From the NCBI GenBank assembly GCA_002633025.1, contig NMRB01000085.1, forward strand, positions 351,614 through 415,613: a stretch of 64,000 bases of DNA, written 5' to 3'. Below the pieces are notes generated by a model that was not told the origin of the DNA, made no database searches, and saw nothing but the letters and a program-made list of their open reading frames with translations. The DNA comes from Notospermus geniculatus. Its lineage: Eukaryota > Nemertea > Pilidiophora > Heteronemertea > Lineidae. Shown here in pieces: positions 14,226 to 26,029 of the stretch; position 1 is the stretch's first letter, and each line of letters starts with the position of its first letter. The position numbers and the translations under genes are program-made.

Positions 14226-14399
14226 AACTTGGTTAGTAGACCATGGGTCGTATAAATCGTATAAATTATTCTGTTGCTGTTGAGGTACATTGGCAATGTT
14301 GTTTCCTTGACCCTCAGGTGAAAGATTCATATACATCCAGCTCCGGAGTTGAGAAGGCAAAATATTCGAATCCAAAGTAGATAAACCCGCAGAAGTCAT
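14226..14399 (-). CDS. ZCCHC24-like: ZCCHC24-like protein, exon 1 (start codon)
   Basis: First coding exon of a zinc finger CCHC domain-containing protein 24 homologue, a small putative nucleic-acid-binding protein whose cellular role is poorly known. It encodes 58 residues, opening MTSAGLSTLD and containing a LRSWMYMNLS stretch that parallels the N-terminal SxLSxxD...LLxWVYLSL region of vertebrate ZCCHC24, then a Gln/Asn-rich linker. The exon ends in phase 0 at a strong GTAAGT donor (GT at 14224-14225), matching the phase-0 acceptor of exon 2. I chose the ATG at 14399 because family similarity starts there. The frame is open upstream to an in-frame ATG at 14570, so a longer N-terminus is possible. 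The full product would be about 210 residues, against about 241 in human. The gene runs leftward to 4.0 kb and is divergent from the rost-like gene. Confidence 0.75.
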
Positions 14400-15764
14400 C
14401 TTAGCAAACTGGGCCGCCACATCCGCCGACTTCCTCCAGACTTGTTCAGTTGGAAACTTGAGATGAGCTGAGTTGAAGTCAAAGTTTATATAGCCACATG
14501 TGCGCTGGCTAATCAGAGTAGGCCGGCTCAGCCAATCACAGCGCAGGATCGAGTACGGGATTTGCCTCATCAGTCAGCTCGACTCATCATAAGATAAGCG
14601 CGCGAAAACGCAAGACAAGACGACACAGTGATCTCTTTGTTGTGGTGGCGTGGACACCAAATCGTATGAAAACGCGATATAGGCCTAAAACAAACACTGG
14701 CCATCTGATTAGCTGTTAAAACGGCGTTAAAATCCTGAAAAAACAAAACCCGTTTCTCTTCAAACGGCTCCACACAGGTTTCGTTGTGGGTCACAGTCGC
14801 GCCCCGCCCTAATGACAACACGTGTTCGGATCCGATGTCAGCACGGACCAGTGGTTTTTGATTAGATTAGAATACATTCAACCCGCAATCAGCTAATTAA
14901 ATCTTGTATAATGACGAAAAGAAGACTGTGATTGAATAAAACTAACTCTTGCTTGGACACTGGCTGGCGAAGCTCATTCCATGTAGCCCTACGTACAACT
15001 CCCTCCCCGGGTTGTAATCGGAGAAAGTGTCCACAAGAAAAATGTCCGGGATTCGAATGCCGGCTGGACAAATAAAAAGGAATCACTTCTTTACCTGACT
15101 AACTTCTATTCTGCAATTTCCATTGTAGGCCAATGATATTTGATGCTTTTAAATCATCATGTGGTAATTGATAGGAAGTTTTGGCAACAATTTCAAACAA
15201 GTCAGTTGCGACGTACATGTATTAGAAAATGTAATGCCGACCGGAAAATACAAACTATAGCATCAGTTAGTTCCCTCCTGGAACAAATCTTGTTCTAGCT
15301 GGACACGCTTGGTGTCGCTGCTAGCGTGAATTTCAGCAAAGCCAACACCATTTTTGCAAAAAAAACCCGCCTGACTGCTGTCATGCTGGGCAATTGAATG
15401 CAATGTCGGAATGGGTTCAAAGACTGGTCCGTTTATTTTGAGAAATAGACTGGTTTCGATGACGCACGGTTACGGTGTAGTAGATGGTGCGCTTTTTTTC
15501 AAATGCCGACTCCTTTGGATGTGTTTCAAATTACAATTGACAACGAAGATTTAGAACTCCTTACCAGTCCCAATGGGTGTCCATTAACTGTGGCCATAGT
15601 TTGAACTTACCAAACTTACGGACGACCAGTGCTTGAAGACGTTTACGGCAAGACAAATTCAAGGGCAAAATTAACGATCAAAATTCATTGAACGTTATGA
15701 AGTGTCCAACATCAAGTGAATCAGTAGAATTATTTTGACAAATACAATTACATGTACCCTTAAT

Positions 15765-16130
15765 ATCCGAAATTATTTGGTGCTTTCGGCCTATACAGCT
15801 ATCCGTTTCTCCCTTACGAGTGCGCAAGAAAAAATGACGTCACGGCCACTAATAGTAGTCGTCACACTAACCGTGCGTCATCGAAACCTCCCTATTATTT
15901 CGACAAATACCAATTGCGCTTAATACGGTAGGCCTATTCGAAATTATTTGGTGCTTTCGGCCTATACAGCTAATAGTATCCGTTTCTCCCTACGAGTAGC
16001 AGCGCTGCTGTCCGTGCAGACGACACGATTACGACCAGCGCGATGGCATAAAACGTCGCGAGTGCGCAAGAAAATGACGTCACAGCCACTATCCGTAGTC
16101 GTCGCACTATTACCGTGCGTCATCGAAATC
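15765..16130. repeat. Direct repeat pair with TGACGTCA motifs, ZCCHC24/rost interval
   Basis: The segment GAAATTATTTGGTGCTTTCG ... GTGCGTCATCGAAA occurs at about 15767-15883 and about 15938-16127. The second copy has an extra ~60-base GC-rich piece. Each copy holds a perfect TGACGTCA palindrome (about 15835 and about 16074), the CRE/bZIP consensus. It lies 1.4-1.7 kb upstream of the ZCCHC24-like start. Regulatory function is inference. Confidence 0.55.
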
Positions 16131-16231
16131 TGAATACACGACATCAAGACGACGAGGAAAATGAGTGCATACTCTGAACATGCATAACTGAAGATCACAG
16201 TGTTAAATTTGCCAGTGAGTGCCTGGCTTTG

Positions 16232-16511
16232 GGTAGGGACACACCTGACGCGATTCGCATGCGATAGGGCGACGCATGCACCAAAACCTTTGCGTGCGTG
16301 CAGTGCGGCGGAAAACAAAGCATTTGCCGCATGCGTCAACGAATCGCATAAGGGTAGGGACACACCTAAGGGTAGGGACACACCTAACGCGATTCGTTGA
16401 CGCATGCGGCAACGCCTTTGTTATTTTCCACCGCACTGCACGCAAACAAAGGTTTTGACGCATGCGTCGCCCAATCGCATGCGAATCGCGTTAGGTGTGT
16501 CCCTACCCTTA
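16232..16511. mobile_element. Two head-to-head GGGTAGGGACACACC MITEs
   Basis: A 145-base palindromic element (16367-16511) starts TAAGGGTAGGGACACACC and ends with its inverse. It abuts a partial copy in the opposite orientation (about 16232-16366), making a large CpG- and CATGCG-rich palindrome. All open frames here are by-products of the palindrome. Confidence 0.8.
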
Positions 16512-17028
16512 GATATGCAGCCACCATGCGTGGCCCAGGAATGCCACTGCTCAAGAAATGGGTTTTATTCATCCCCCAGTTACTACTGATGATCTCATTG
16601 ATGGTCTCATTCTAATGAGACCATCAAACCTTTCGTTCTCAAGTGTAAATTAAAGATAATATATCACGACTTCATTGTTTACGTTTAATGTTTGTAAACA
16701 TTGATGTTTACATTATGTTATTTTGGACTTTTGGGACATGCCAACCCACCAAATTGAATATTTTCAGTATCAAAAGAATTTCTAGAGGGGCACGCCACCA
16801 ACAAATTACTCATAAGACAAAGAAAAACGAGAAATAAACAAGCAAATTGTAAATAAACAATGATTTTCGTGGCCCGCGAAAATATCCGTGATATATTATC
16901 TTTAATGAAAGTGGGCTGGCTCTCTAATACTGTGTTCGGTGTCCCTGCGGGTGGAGTACGGGTGCGGTCAGGGGGAGGGGGAGGGCCAGGTGGCTGCAGT
17001 GGCATTAGAATGGTCAGGGCCCATTTTA

Positions 17029-17804
17029 GGGTGGGTATACACTAGAGCCGTCATCGCAATGCGTTCGCGCACATGCGTCGTCGCAAAAATTGAACCAATA
17101 GAAAAACCAAGGGTTGACCACATTGTTGCGTTGCGTTTGGTATCGGTTGCGTTATCGCTTTACGTTGCCGCAAGAATTGGAAATTTCCCAATTTTTAATG
17201 CGCTGCACAGGCAACGCATTGCCTTGAGGAGGAGAAGGCCCCATTTTTCTAGCCACCAATTCTTTTAGCTGTGGAATTGTCTTGAAAAATTCTCCTTTTC
17301 CTTTTTTCTTTGGCGGAGCATGGGATGGACGCAACAGTCCCTTGGTTTCCGCCCCAAACCCAACGTCATCAAAGCCACCAGTTCCTCGTTCTGGTTCTCT
17401 TCCTCCTCCATCATTTGCATGACGACCTCGAGATCCATTGCTTCCTCGTCCATGGTTGTATTGGAAAAGGACGCCAGAAATTTTTCGTTTAATACACTGC
17501 GTTAGCATACATTGTACATGTACGTAAGGGTAGGGACACACCTAACGCGATTCGTCGACGCATGCGGCAACGCCTTTGTTATTTTCCGCCGCACTGCACG
17601 CAAACAAAGGTTTTGACGCATGCGTCGCCCTATCGCATGCGAATCGCGTTAGGTGTGTCCCTACCCTTACGTGTTTTTATGCATAAACGCACCTTCTATC
17701 GCAGTTAAAAATCGCATATTATAGTGTGTGCATGTACGGATGCGATGACGCGAGCGTTGCGCCGCGAGTGCACCGGCGCAACGGCCCTATTGTATACCCA
17801 CCCT
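17029..17804. mobile_element. Harbinger-like element with decayed transposase N-terminus, TSD TTA
   Basis: Ends GGGTGGGTATACA and TGTATACCCACCC are inverted, and the element is flanked by TTA on both sides. On the minus strand, 17265-17453 encodes an acidic MDEEAMDLEVV... leader followed by CVHPMLRQRKKEKENFSRQF, which resembles the start of PIF/Harbinger transposases (acidic leader then W/C-V-HP...R). A stop follows directly and no DDE core is present, so this is a deletion derivative. Transposase identity is tentative. Confidence 0.5.
17525..17669. mobile_element. GGGTAGGGACACACC MITE, 145 bases
   Basis: Same length and ends as the unit at 16367-16511 and about 97% similar by eye. It is inserted inside the larger Harbinger-like element at 17029-17804, so it is the younger insertion. 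Confidence 0.8.
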
Positions 17805-17835
17805 TATAGCCTCTGTGTGACATTCGATGAACTGT

Positions 17836-17890
17836 ATCAGTGGGGTAGACCGCTTGTTCCCCCGACGTCGCGGGTTCGATACCCGTCTGT
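17836..17890 (+). repeat. tRNA-like fragment with B box
   Basis: Contains GTGGGGTAGACCGC (A-box-like) and GGGTTCGATACCC (B-box-like, fits GGTTCGANNCC) 35 bases apart. It is too short and too poorly paired for a functional tRNA, so more likely a SINE head or tRNA pseudogene. Confidence 0.35.
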
Positions 17891-17966
17891 GCTCAACTTT
17901 CATTTTCATCAAGTCAGAGAATTTTAAGTTCAGTCACTCCTGGAAACACTCTTGACCTACAAAACA

Positions 17967-18035
17967 CATCCTGAGAACATCAGGGGTCACCGGTGACGAA
18001 GGGCGCGAGCGCTAAGAACCCCTGAGGTTCTCAGG
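17967..18035. repeat. Inverted repeat CATCCTGAGAACMTCAGGGG
   Basis: Arms CATCCTGAGAACATCAGGGG and CCCCTGAGGTTCTCAGGATG flank a short CpG-rich loop. Probably another small palindromic transposon; no function can be read from it. Confidence 0.6.
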
Positions 18036-18868
18036 ATGACGAAACAGGTCGGCTGTCAGCTCCCTCCATTCGGAACTTCCGAAGGCAACTGCTCGGCAAT
18101 TTCCGTAGATACTCGCATTTCCCCTCGGACACAATTCCAAGGCAGCCATCTTGAACGCGCAACGATCGCTGCCCGTTTGCGAGAATTCAGATGCGGTCGC
18201 CTCATCACACCTGCGCATGAACTAAATAGGTCGCATAAAAACGTTGCGTTATTGATCAATAATTGGCAGATTGGGTGAGATACCGGTAAGTTTATATATA
18301 ATATGCCTCAACTTATCGAGCAAGTACGGTTGAACATCTTAACGGGCCAAAATTCGGCGAAAATAGTCCCACGGCGGTCACGTGTGGGTTTGATGATAAA
18401 CAACATGGCTGCCTTGGACTTGTGTCCGAGGTGAAATGCTCCGCCCAGTGACAGATAGCAGTTCGCCTCAGGTCGTTCCGAATGCTCCCTGCTATTAGAC
18501 CCTGCTATCGCCTCAAAGATGTAGTTTGATAAATGACCGCGAGATAGCACAACTGTACATAGCGCGTGCATCGTGGCACCAATGGCAAATTTGTTACAGG
18601 TGTAATGTCTGAGAATGCCTCCCGTATGCCAATGCTCGTTTTATTGTACAGAAAGACATGTTGATCAGTGCCTCCCCCATTGGCAATCTGAACGTCAGAG
18701 AACGATTCGTGCCAACATCGTAACTCTGACGTATATCGGACAGCGCCATATTGCTCCGTGAACTACTTTGATGTAGAACGTAGAACAATAGTTTCTAGGC
18801 CTATAACCTGTGTAATGCAGAATTTGTACGCTGATTTAGCTAAACACCCTTATTGAATACGGCCCTAA

Positions 18869-18992
18869 GTCTCTAAATCAGAACCTGGGTACAGTTTGTA
18901 AAAAGAAAGTGGACCCAGGGTACAATTTCACTTGACGACATCGAACCTGGGTACACTTTATGTGTACCCAGGACGACAATAACCCCTTCAGC
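18869..18992. mobile_element. Solo arm of GCTGAAGGGGTTA Mutator-like element
   Basis: About 124 bases matching one terminal arm of the element at 55297-55996 (TCTCTAAATCAGAACCTGGG ... CCCCTTCAGC). Only this arm is present, so it is a truncated or recombined copy. Confidence 0.7.
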
Positions 18993-19675
18993 AGAAGTAT
19001 CAGTTGCCAAGGACAGCTTGTCGATTTATAAAATACAAGCAGAATTGCTTTGATGACATCACTCATACCCGTTCTTTTCTGGAAAAGAGACCTTCATTCC
19101 AGACGGGTGCTGGTTGTTTTGAGTCCTGCAAAAGGGGTTATAAAATAGGGAGCTGATATACCCGCCATTGAATTCTACGGCATGGTAGCCTATACTTTAT
19201 TGATTTTTCTCAGCAGTTGTCTTCTCAGAATTTCCTTACCCCCGACTGCGATATTGCTCAGAGCCGTGCCACTCTGACTTAGAAAAGGAATGGGGTGGGT
19301 GTGGTTGGGTCCACCCCGGATCCACAAAAATGTGGCTTCTTACTGTCGATTTCAAAGACAGCGAAACTCAGGGGTAGCGAGCGCGGGGCCCCCGAGAAAT
19401 AAGGGGGCAAAAAATTCCTCTAAAAATGGAAACAAAATTTTGAGCCCATCTGTCAAATGTGGGGAAAATGAATCTGAGCGGATCTAGATTTTCATTTTTT
19501 TTTCTGGCGGGAGGACCGCCAGACCATTCAGTGCGTGCAAGGTCGGGCTTTGCCCCCCCCCCGCCATAAAAGCTAGCTGCTCTTCTGGAAACTGCCAGTG
19601 TTCTCGTGATACAGGGCGTGTGAAAGGAATGACCGTCCTTGAGGAATGAAAGTCCTAGTTACGGTAGTCTGCTAT

Positions 19676-19736
19676 TAGGGAGGTTTAGAAATCAAACAAT
19701 AAACGCACGTTTATCGTTTGATTTCTAAACCTCCCT
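19676..19736. repeat. TAGGGAGGTT palindrome
   Basis: Arms of about 28 bases open TAGGGAGGTTTAGAAATC and mirror around a CACG centre: a minimal hairpin element. Related ends occur in the element at 48081-48281. Confidence 0.75.
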
Positions 19737-20161
19737 AGTGAAACGTCATGTTCGAACGGTCATGTTTTCTGTAGTCATAAAACATGTATAAATCCCTCGT
19801 TGAACAATACAACCGGACTCAATTCAGTGGGACTTTGACTCCTGTTACACGCAGCTCTCACACCTGTTGCCATGTAGGCCCTATTCGTTTCGTTCGTCGA
19901 CCCTCGAATCTTATGAGATGCCTATGATGCCTATGCATTAAATCTTTAGTTCATTCCTTAGTAACGCCGAGTGTGGGTGGGAAAGTCGGTCTTCCGCCTG
20001 GTATGCCACAGGCTACATTTAGTGTGAGAATGTAGGTCAGGTTATAACAATAACTTCTACTGCAAATACACGGAGCTCACATTTGCTGGTGGACTCCCGA
20101 ACTGGCGGGACGGATGTTGGGATACGCGCGAGTTTTCGTTCGGCAATCGATGCGACCATTG

Positions 20162-20215
20162 TGACGTAATTGACCACCGCCACATTCTATGACGTAACGG
20201 GCATCTATTACGTAA
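20162..20215. promoter_or_regulatory. Cluster of bZIP-type motifs upstream of rost-like start
   Basis: Three close matches lie 94-147 bases before the ATG of the rost-like gene: TGACGTAA (20162-20169), TGACGTAA (20190-20197) and the palindrome TTACGTAA (20208-20215). They are CREB/ATF or PAR-bZIP type half and full sites. No TATA box is evident. The position in the likely 5' UTR or core promoter supports a regulatory role, but this is inference. Confidence 0.4.
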
Positions 20216-20308
20216 CAGGAAGAGGAAGCGGCAGTTCATCAGGCGGGCAGCACTGCTGCAGTATGAATGAGAGTGGATGATCGATTCTGGCGGTGTTTTT
20301 CAACCAAA

Positions 20309-20404
20309 ATGCTCAATGGTTTGCGATCTTGGTTTTGTGATGAATTCAAATGTGAACACTGGGGTCTTCAGCACCCCACGCCGACGCTGTTTGCCAAGTC
20401 GCAG
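20309..20404 (+). CDS. rost-like: Rolling stone-like membrane protein, exon 1 (start codon)
   Basis: First of four exons (20309-20404, 25595-25862, 29725-29832, 37500-37972) whose phases 0, 1, 1 join without a stop into a 314-residue protein. Rolling stone (rost), named from Drosophila where it is needed for myoblast fusion, is a multi-pass membrane protein; homologues occur widely in invertebrates. The exon encodes the short N-terminal tail MLNGLRSWFCDEFKCEHWGL ... FAKSQ before the first membrane segment, a cysteine- and aromatic-rich leader typical of the family, and ends at CAG/GTAAGA. The ATG is preceded by AAA (good context). No signal peptide; the first membrane segment serves as anchor. 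The whole protein shows six hydrophobic segments, near residues 38-60, 84-112, 126-153, 173-190, 195-216 and 238-260. Confidence 0.75.
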
Positions 20405-21554
20405 GTAAGAAGAATGCGGTTTTCTTTTGAACCACTGCCGATATAGCTGGCTACACTATCTTTATGATGTGAATGTCATGATGTTGTTGTATACTACTAA
20501 GCGTACGGTATGTGGAGTGGCGGAAGTAGTGTACAGCTGATGGTTGAGTGTGAATGATCCTATACTTCTGTGTGTCTGATGTGGCATTTTGTGGTGGTGT
20601 CATTGTGGTCATAGTGGTAGTGGTAAGAATCTACTATATAGGAATAGGCCTATCGGTGAATGAAATTATCAGACAGGATGCGGGATCGGAGAGCAATCGA
20701 CCACTTCCGCAGATTAATTGCCCTGTAGGCCTACCTACTCTATCTGTTTTCCCATCATGCACGCGGCAGCAAGACATTAAAATTAAAAGTCAAACGCTAG
20801 TGACCTTTAAACATCTCATTAATTTAAAAACCTGTTTTAGATATAGGCACATTTATATAAGTATACATGTAGTATAGGTCTAACAATATACAATGTAACC
20901 TGGTAGAGTAGTAGGCCTACTTCGAATCGAAGGGCTTTCCCTGTTTTCCTCTCTTATCTATTTGTTAATTACATACATGTATAATAGTATGCTATACATA
21001 GTTACTAAAAGACCCACCTCATCTGGGAAGAGAAACAAGTATAGAGAGTATAGAACCAAAAATTTTGTTCCTGAAAAATGGCGATCATAGTTACATGTAG
21101 TACCATGTTTCCATTCAACAGCCTTGAAAAATGACATCCCCAAATGAACATTAATCCTATGAAATATTGATGAGCAATCTGAAGTCACTTATGAAAACAT
21201 GATTGTATGTTATGAAACTGGGCTATGACTTGGGCAATGGTAAACATGGCAGAGGCTATTTGTTATCCTTCACAACCCAGTTGCATGCTTGCTTTTCAGG
21301 CCATGATGTATTGTTTGGCTTGTTGAATAACAACAACATGAATAACAAAACCTACTATTAAGGGTCCACGAGATCATGAAGCAGTAGGTGATGATGGAGG
21401 TGGAAAATATATTTATTGTTGTGAATTATCATGGAAATCGACTTAAAGGCCATGGGGGACTGCGAAAATGTTCTGAATAGAAAATATCTGATGTCAAGCA
21501 CCGAATAATTAATTATATACCGGTAATTATCAAAATTACTATGCCTAATTAATG

Positions 21555-21600
21555 ACACAGTACATCCTCAGCCATGTCAGCCTCCATGCTGACATGGCTG
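21555..21600. repeat. Hairpin CAGCCATGTCAGC
   Basis: Arms CAGCCATGTCAGC and GCTGACATGGCTG around a 6-base loop, inside rost-like intron 1. Confidence 0.6.
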
Positions 21601-21708
21601 GAGGATCACTGGCATTGCTTATCTATTGTTTTCATGATTAATTTCCAGGCCTACCTCGTGAACGACTTTATTCCTCATACTTCAAATTGAAGCACTTTTC
21701 TCCAATAT

Positions 21709-21986
21709 CAGTGTTCTCCACGGGTTTTGGTCTAATAGGGGCGGCGGTGGGCGTGGCGCCGAAGGCACCGCACGAGGTGCCAAAGGCGCCTTCTGGCGGG
21801 GGGTCTTGGGGCCCTCCCCAGTGAAATTTGGATTTTAGCCACTCTGAGATGCGTTTTCTCAGCATCTGAGATGCATAATTGAGCGATCTAAATCATAGAT
21901 ATTTGCGTTTTTAAGGGGCGGATTTTGCCATCGGTATTTTTAAGAGGGGCGGGCCGCCAATTTTTTAACAGGTGTGGAGAACACTG
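21709..21986. mobile_element. CAGTGTTCTCC MITE, 5-bp TSD (AATAT)
   Basis: Ends CAGTGTTCTCCACGGG and GTGTGGAGAACACTG, flanked on both sides by AATAT. It contains the GGCGCCGAAGGCACCGC-type GC island seen in other elements here. In rost-like intron 1. Confidence 0.7.
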
Positions 21987-23402
21987 AATATGTGATTGTG
22001 GGTGGTGAATTTCACAATGGGCATTGGACTGATTGGTAATGACAGAAAATTCTGGTGTGATCATTCTGAATTGAAGTGTCATGTTTGCTCTTTGCGTAGG
22101 TGTAGCGGTTACCAATAGTTCATTGAACTCCCATGTGCTTTCAGATCACAAGATGAAAATGTTGAATGGGTTGGTGATATCTGGAGCAGCAAGGTCACTT
22201 TTGTCAGTAATGAGGCAAATTCTGCAGCCCTTTGTTTGTACACAGTTTTTTCAAACAAATGAAGGAATAAAAAATTCATAATACATGATTTAATTGGGGA
22301 ATAAATATTTTGCTACTTGGTTTTGGAATCCCTCAGGACATCGTAATGGTTGAGTGCTTGATTTCATTGAACCATGGATTATGTGAATGGGTTCATGTCA
22401 AGTTGTTTTAATTCCCAGTTGAAGGTATTGCTTCTGATCTGGTCAGACTAAAGTATTTTGCAAAATCTGGTCATTTTCATTGGTGTAGCATACATGGATG
22501 CCTGCCTTTTTGGACTCAGAGGGTGAGGGCAAAGATGGATGATCCATGAACCATATAATCCAACCAGTGATGAAATCGTAAATGTCAATTAGTACACTCC
22601 ACTGGTCCCTAGTATTCTTTATGGTCTATTTGTACAGAAGTTGCTGTACCACTGTACAGTTGTATACAAGTCCTTGCCTTGCTCGGTGCACTCTGCATTC
22701 ATACCCATTCATAGAAAACCAGCCAATGATTTCATCAGTTGAAAAAAAATTGCTGTCTTTAGTTCCATCCTCCTTAATTAGACAATCATTGATGTGTTGG
22801 AGGCGGTGAAAAACAGTCTTAATTTGTTGCAGAAGTTTTTTTAATACTGCAGGGTATGCAGTATAGGCTGTCCATTTTATGCCAACATCAGCATGGTGGC
22901 ATTTATCGATGCCTAGAGCTGTAACATACAGTCATGTAAAAACAGATTTAAATCTGATATCAGTATATCAGTGCCTAAATTCTTCATCATAATTTTAGCT
23001 TTTCACTGGGGACATTCGGGTACGTTATTGTAATTACTATTTTGTTTAATTTTTCATGAAGCTGAAATCATTTTGAAGCTGGGTTTCCCATTTGGTGAAT
23101 CCTGTTCATTCACCATTCACTACAAGAAATCAGTGGTATTACGAGAATAATATTCTTCCATATTCATCTATACATGTACATGTATATTATAATTGGCGGT
23201 GGCAGTTTAAGTTCAACCGCTAACTCCTCTCCTCTGTGCTTTCTGATTGAAATGGCACCATTTTCACAGGGAATGTTGTGGATGACATGGGGGTGGCCTT
23301 AAAGTGGGTGGCATTATATTTTTTTACCCCTTATGCCATCCTCTGCCCACATGCATCCTGTGAATATGCATGTGCTCGCCATGGGTATCATGCTAGTAGT
23401 TA

Positions 23403-23640
23403 TTAACCCGTTAACTGTGTAATTCTTTTTAGCTCTTATTTTTTTTCTTAAAAAATGCCAAAAAGGTATTTGACACACAAGGTTCCAGACTTGATATAAC
23501 GTCCTATGCACTGTGAAGTGCCATTTCCTTGCAAGGCGTACTATTTAGGCCCTATGCAACAAGGATCCTCGAGTGTTTCCGCACGTTCCCCGGAATGACG
23601 TAGTATGACGTCCTACGCCGCTACGCAGTTAACGGGTTAA
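23403..23640. mobile_element. TTAACCCGTTAACTG-type MITE
   Basis: Ends TTAACCCGTTAACTG and CAGTTAACGGGTTAA. The interior matches the elements near 38.8 and 41.1 kb in inverse orientation (AATGCCAAAAAGGTATTTGA ... CCTTGCAAGGCGTACTA). It lies in rost-like intron 1. Confidence 0.65.
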
Positions 23641-24779
23641 TGTAGCATTCACAGATGTCCTATGGCAACCTTCTGATAGTTGAGGAATGCCGTTCACAGG
23701 TTTCCAGAGAGGGAATAACAGCTACTTTCATGTGGTGTCCCTTGTCCTGTGTGTAAAAGTGGGCCTAAATGTATTAACTTCTGTAGCTCAGCCTTCTTGT
23801 CAGTTACCGTTCCATGTGCTGGTGCGAGTATTTTTTCATCAAAATATCAAACACATCACTATATAATATGGTGGTAATGAAAATAACCACTGTAGTGTAA
23901 ATTGCGCTTAAATCCGAAAGATCCCTCGTGATATATGGGAAGCTGCCGACATTGCATTACCGGATTACCAGTGCCAGGGTGACTCATCAGAAGTATGGCA
24001 ATGCCGTGATCGGTGTCAAATATCCCAAGAGCATTCGCAGGCTCTGGCAGATGTCTCCATTCTCATCATTCCAGCAATGAGGCATTAGATAATAAAGGGA
24101 AAATGTCCAGTCATGGCTTGAAACCTGTTGATCATCATTCCTACAAAAGCAGGATGAGTTCTGATCAAGCCTTGGGTTCCATCAACTTAGGCAAAAAATA
24201 TGACATGTGTCAGGTTTTTTTTACCTCTGGCCGGCTCATTTATACCAACCAATGCAATTTCAATGTGGTTTCACTAAATTACATGTACTTTGTATTTTCT
24301 ACACACAATCTTTCTGCTGTCTTTATTTTTCACGGAAGTCCGACACATTACTGACATGACTGATCCCCTCGAATTCCTTCATTTTGCCACAGTGAAGTTC
24401 TAAACATGTTAGAAACTTCACTGAGATTCAGTTGTACACTTCACAACGACCAGGGAACACTGGTAGAAACGTTGTGCTAAATAAATCTAGGAAGAGTAAC
24501 CAAAAAGTTGGGTTAGTTCGTTAGTGAAGTTCTAATATGTGGAAGCACTGTGATTTTCAAAATGGCTTCCAGGCAGCCATACACATTAACAACTTTGACT
24601 TTGTGAAAGAACTTCTTCACAAAATGACAGCAATGATGAAGTGAAGTGAAAATCATGTTGAAATTGGTTGAAGATCGTTATGGAGCCACAGGTCAAAAGC
24701 CTGACGCATTAAAGATTGGGACAGGCAATATTTTATTCCCAAATTCTTGCTGCGGTTGTGGGTTCAGCCCTCAGGCAAA

Positions 24780-25290
24780 ATTTTAAAAATATATATAAAT
24801 ATAAAATATAAAATACAAAAATGTAAAATACAAAAATGTAAAGAATATAAAAGAAAAAATTGTAAAGAATATAAAAATTATAAAAAATATATTTTTAAAA
24901 ACCCATAAAAATATAAAACACATATAAAACACAAAAATATTTTATTAAAACTAAAATATAAAAATGCCAAAAATACATCAAGCATAAAATCAAAAAACCA
25001 GAATAGTATTAAAATATTAAAAATATCAAAATAAAAATAAAATAAAATGGTATAAAAATATGAGAACAAAATAAAATATAAAAGTACAAAAAATAAAAGT
25101 AAAAACCACATAAAAATATATAAAAATATAAAAAAACAAAAGAAAAAAGAAAAATATAAAAATAAGAACATAAAAGTAAAATTATAAAAATACAAAAAGA
25201 TAAAAACAAAAGAATTACAAAAATATAAAAAATGTAAAAATATTTAAAAACAATAAAAAATAAAATGTATGAAATAAAAAATATTCTCAT
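24780..25290. repeat. A/T-rich simple repeat block
   Basis: About 510 bases of imperfect ATAAAATACAAAAATG-like words, almost free of G and C. The long minus-strand frames here (Phe/Tyr/Ile-only) are compositional and not genes. In rost-like intron 1, about 300 bases before exon 2. Confidence 0.85.
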
Positions 25291-25594
25291 GGCAAGGAGC
25301 CTTCGTAGCAATGTCACAGGACTTATTCAAATCAAACTGCACAAGCTTTACCATACTTGAGAAGTGACTATGTCAGTATGTGCATGTGTAGTGCCAGCAT
25401 TTCCTCCTTGACATGCCTGAAAGTTTATGTATAGATTAACTTTTTACTTGCATATGTTTAGAATTTTAGGCAGTATTTCATAGTTATTCTAGTTTTTATG
25501 AATACTTTGTGTGTACCAGAGGCTGAGCGATAAGTCGATATATATTTCAGTATCAAAACACTCAAATTGGATTTCTTTATAATTCTTCTTGCAG

Positions 25595-25862
25595 TGGCCA
25601 ATTCCACAAATCGCTTTCGTAATCTACCGTGCATTCTGGGCCACCTGGTTTGTGATCTGGATCGTGTTGTGTGGGATCGACTGGATAGGTCTCATCCCCA
25701 GCACGCGCACCTACCCCGACGCCATCTATAACGATGATAACGGTCCAAAATGGTTCATTTATCTTACACACTGGGCTTTCACGCTTATTACTATCAACTG
25801 TATCATTCAGACATTCTTGGCCCTGGAGTATTACATCAGGATGCGGAGGGGGACATCAGATG
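25595..25862 (+). CDS. rost-like: Rolling stone-like membrane protein, exon 2
   Basis: Residues 33-121. Acceptor TTCTTCTTGCAG, then WPIPQIAFVIYRAFWATWF, the SQW...YRxxxAxYF signature of rolling stone proteins, forming membrane segment 1. A loop rich in Asp/Asn follows (about residues 68-84), then KWFIYLTHWAFTLI, the conserved W-F-x-YLTxW motif opening segment 2. It ends after LEYYIRMRRGTSD at a GTAAGT donor in phase 1. Intron 1 is 5.2 kb. Confidence 0.9.
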
Positions 25863-26029
25863 GTAAGTATGTTTTTCCACATTATTGATTTCAACTTTTC
25901 CGTAGAAGAATGCGGTGTAAGATTCTCCAGAGTATGATATCCGAGAGATTCTCCATTTTTGTGCCCCCACTTGTCATCTGTTATCGAGTGTCCATCTGGC
26001 GACGTCCAGCTGTTTAGTTTCTGCTCATT

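Noticed and set aside
14400-14570. N-terminal extension of the ZCCHC24-like exon 1 to the ATG at 14570
   Set aside because: The frame is open, but similarity to the family begins at the ATG at 14399; kept as a possibility only.
15962-16589. Cluster of overlapping open frames on both strands, up to 147 codons
   Set aside because: They run across palindromic GGGTAGGGACACACC MITEs and mirror each other; a by-product of GC-rich inverted repeats.
17836-17890. Functional tRNA gene
   Set aside because: A- and B-box-like words are present, but acceptor, anticodon and T arms do not pair convincingly.
24878-25317. Long minus-strand frames made almost only of Phe, Tyr, Ile and Leu
   Set aside because: Produced by an A/T simple-repeat block; no start context, splice signals or protein-like composition.
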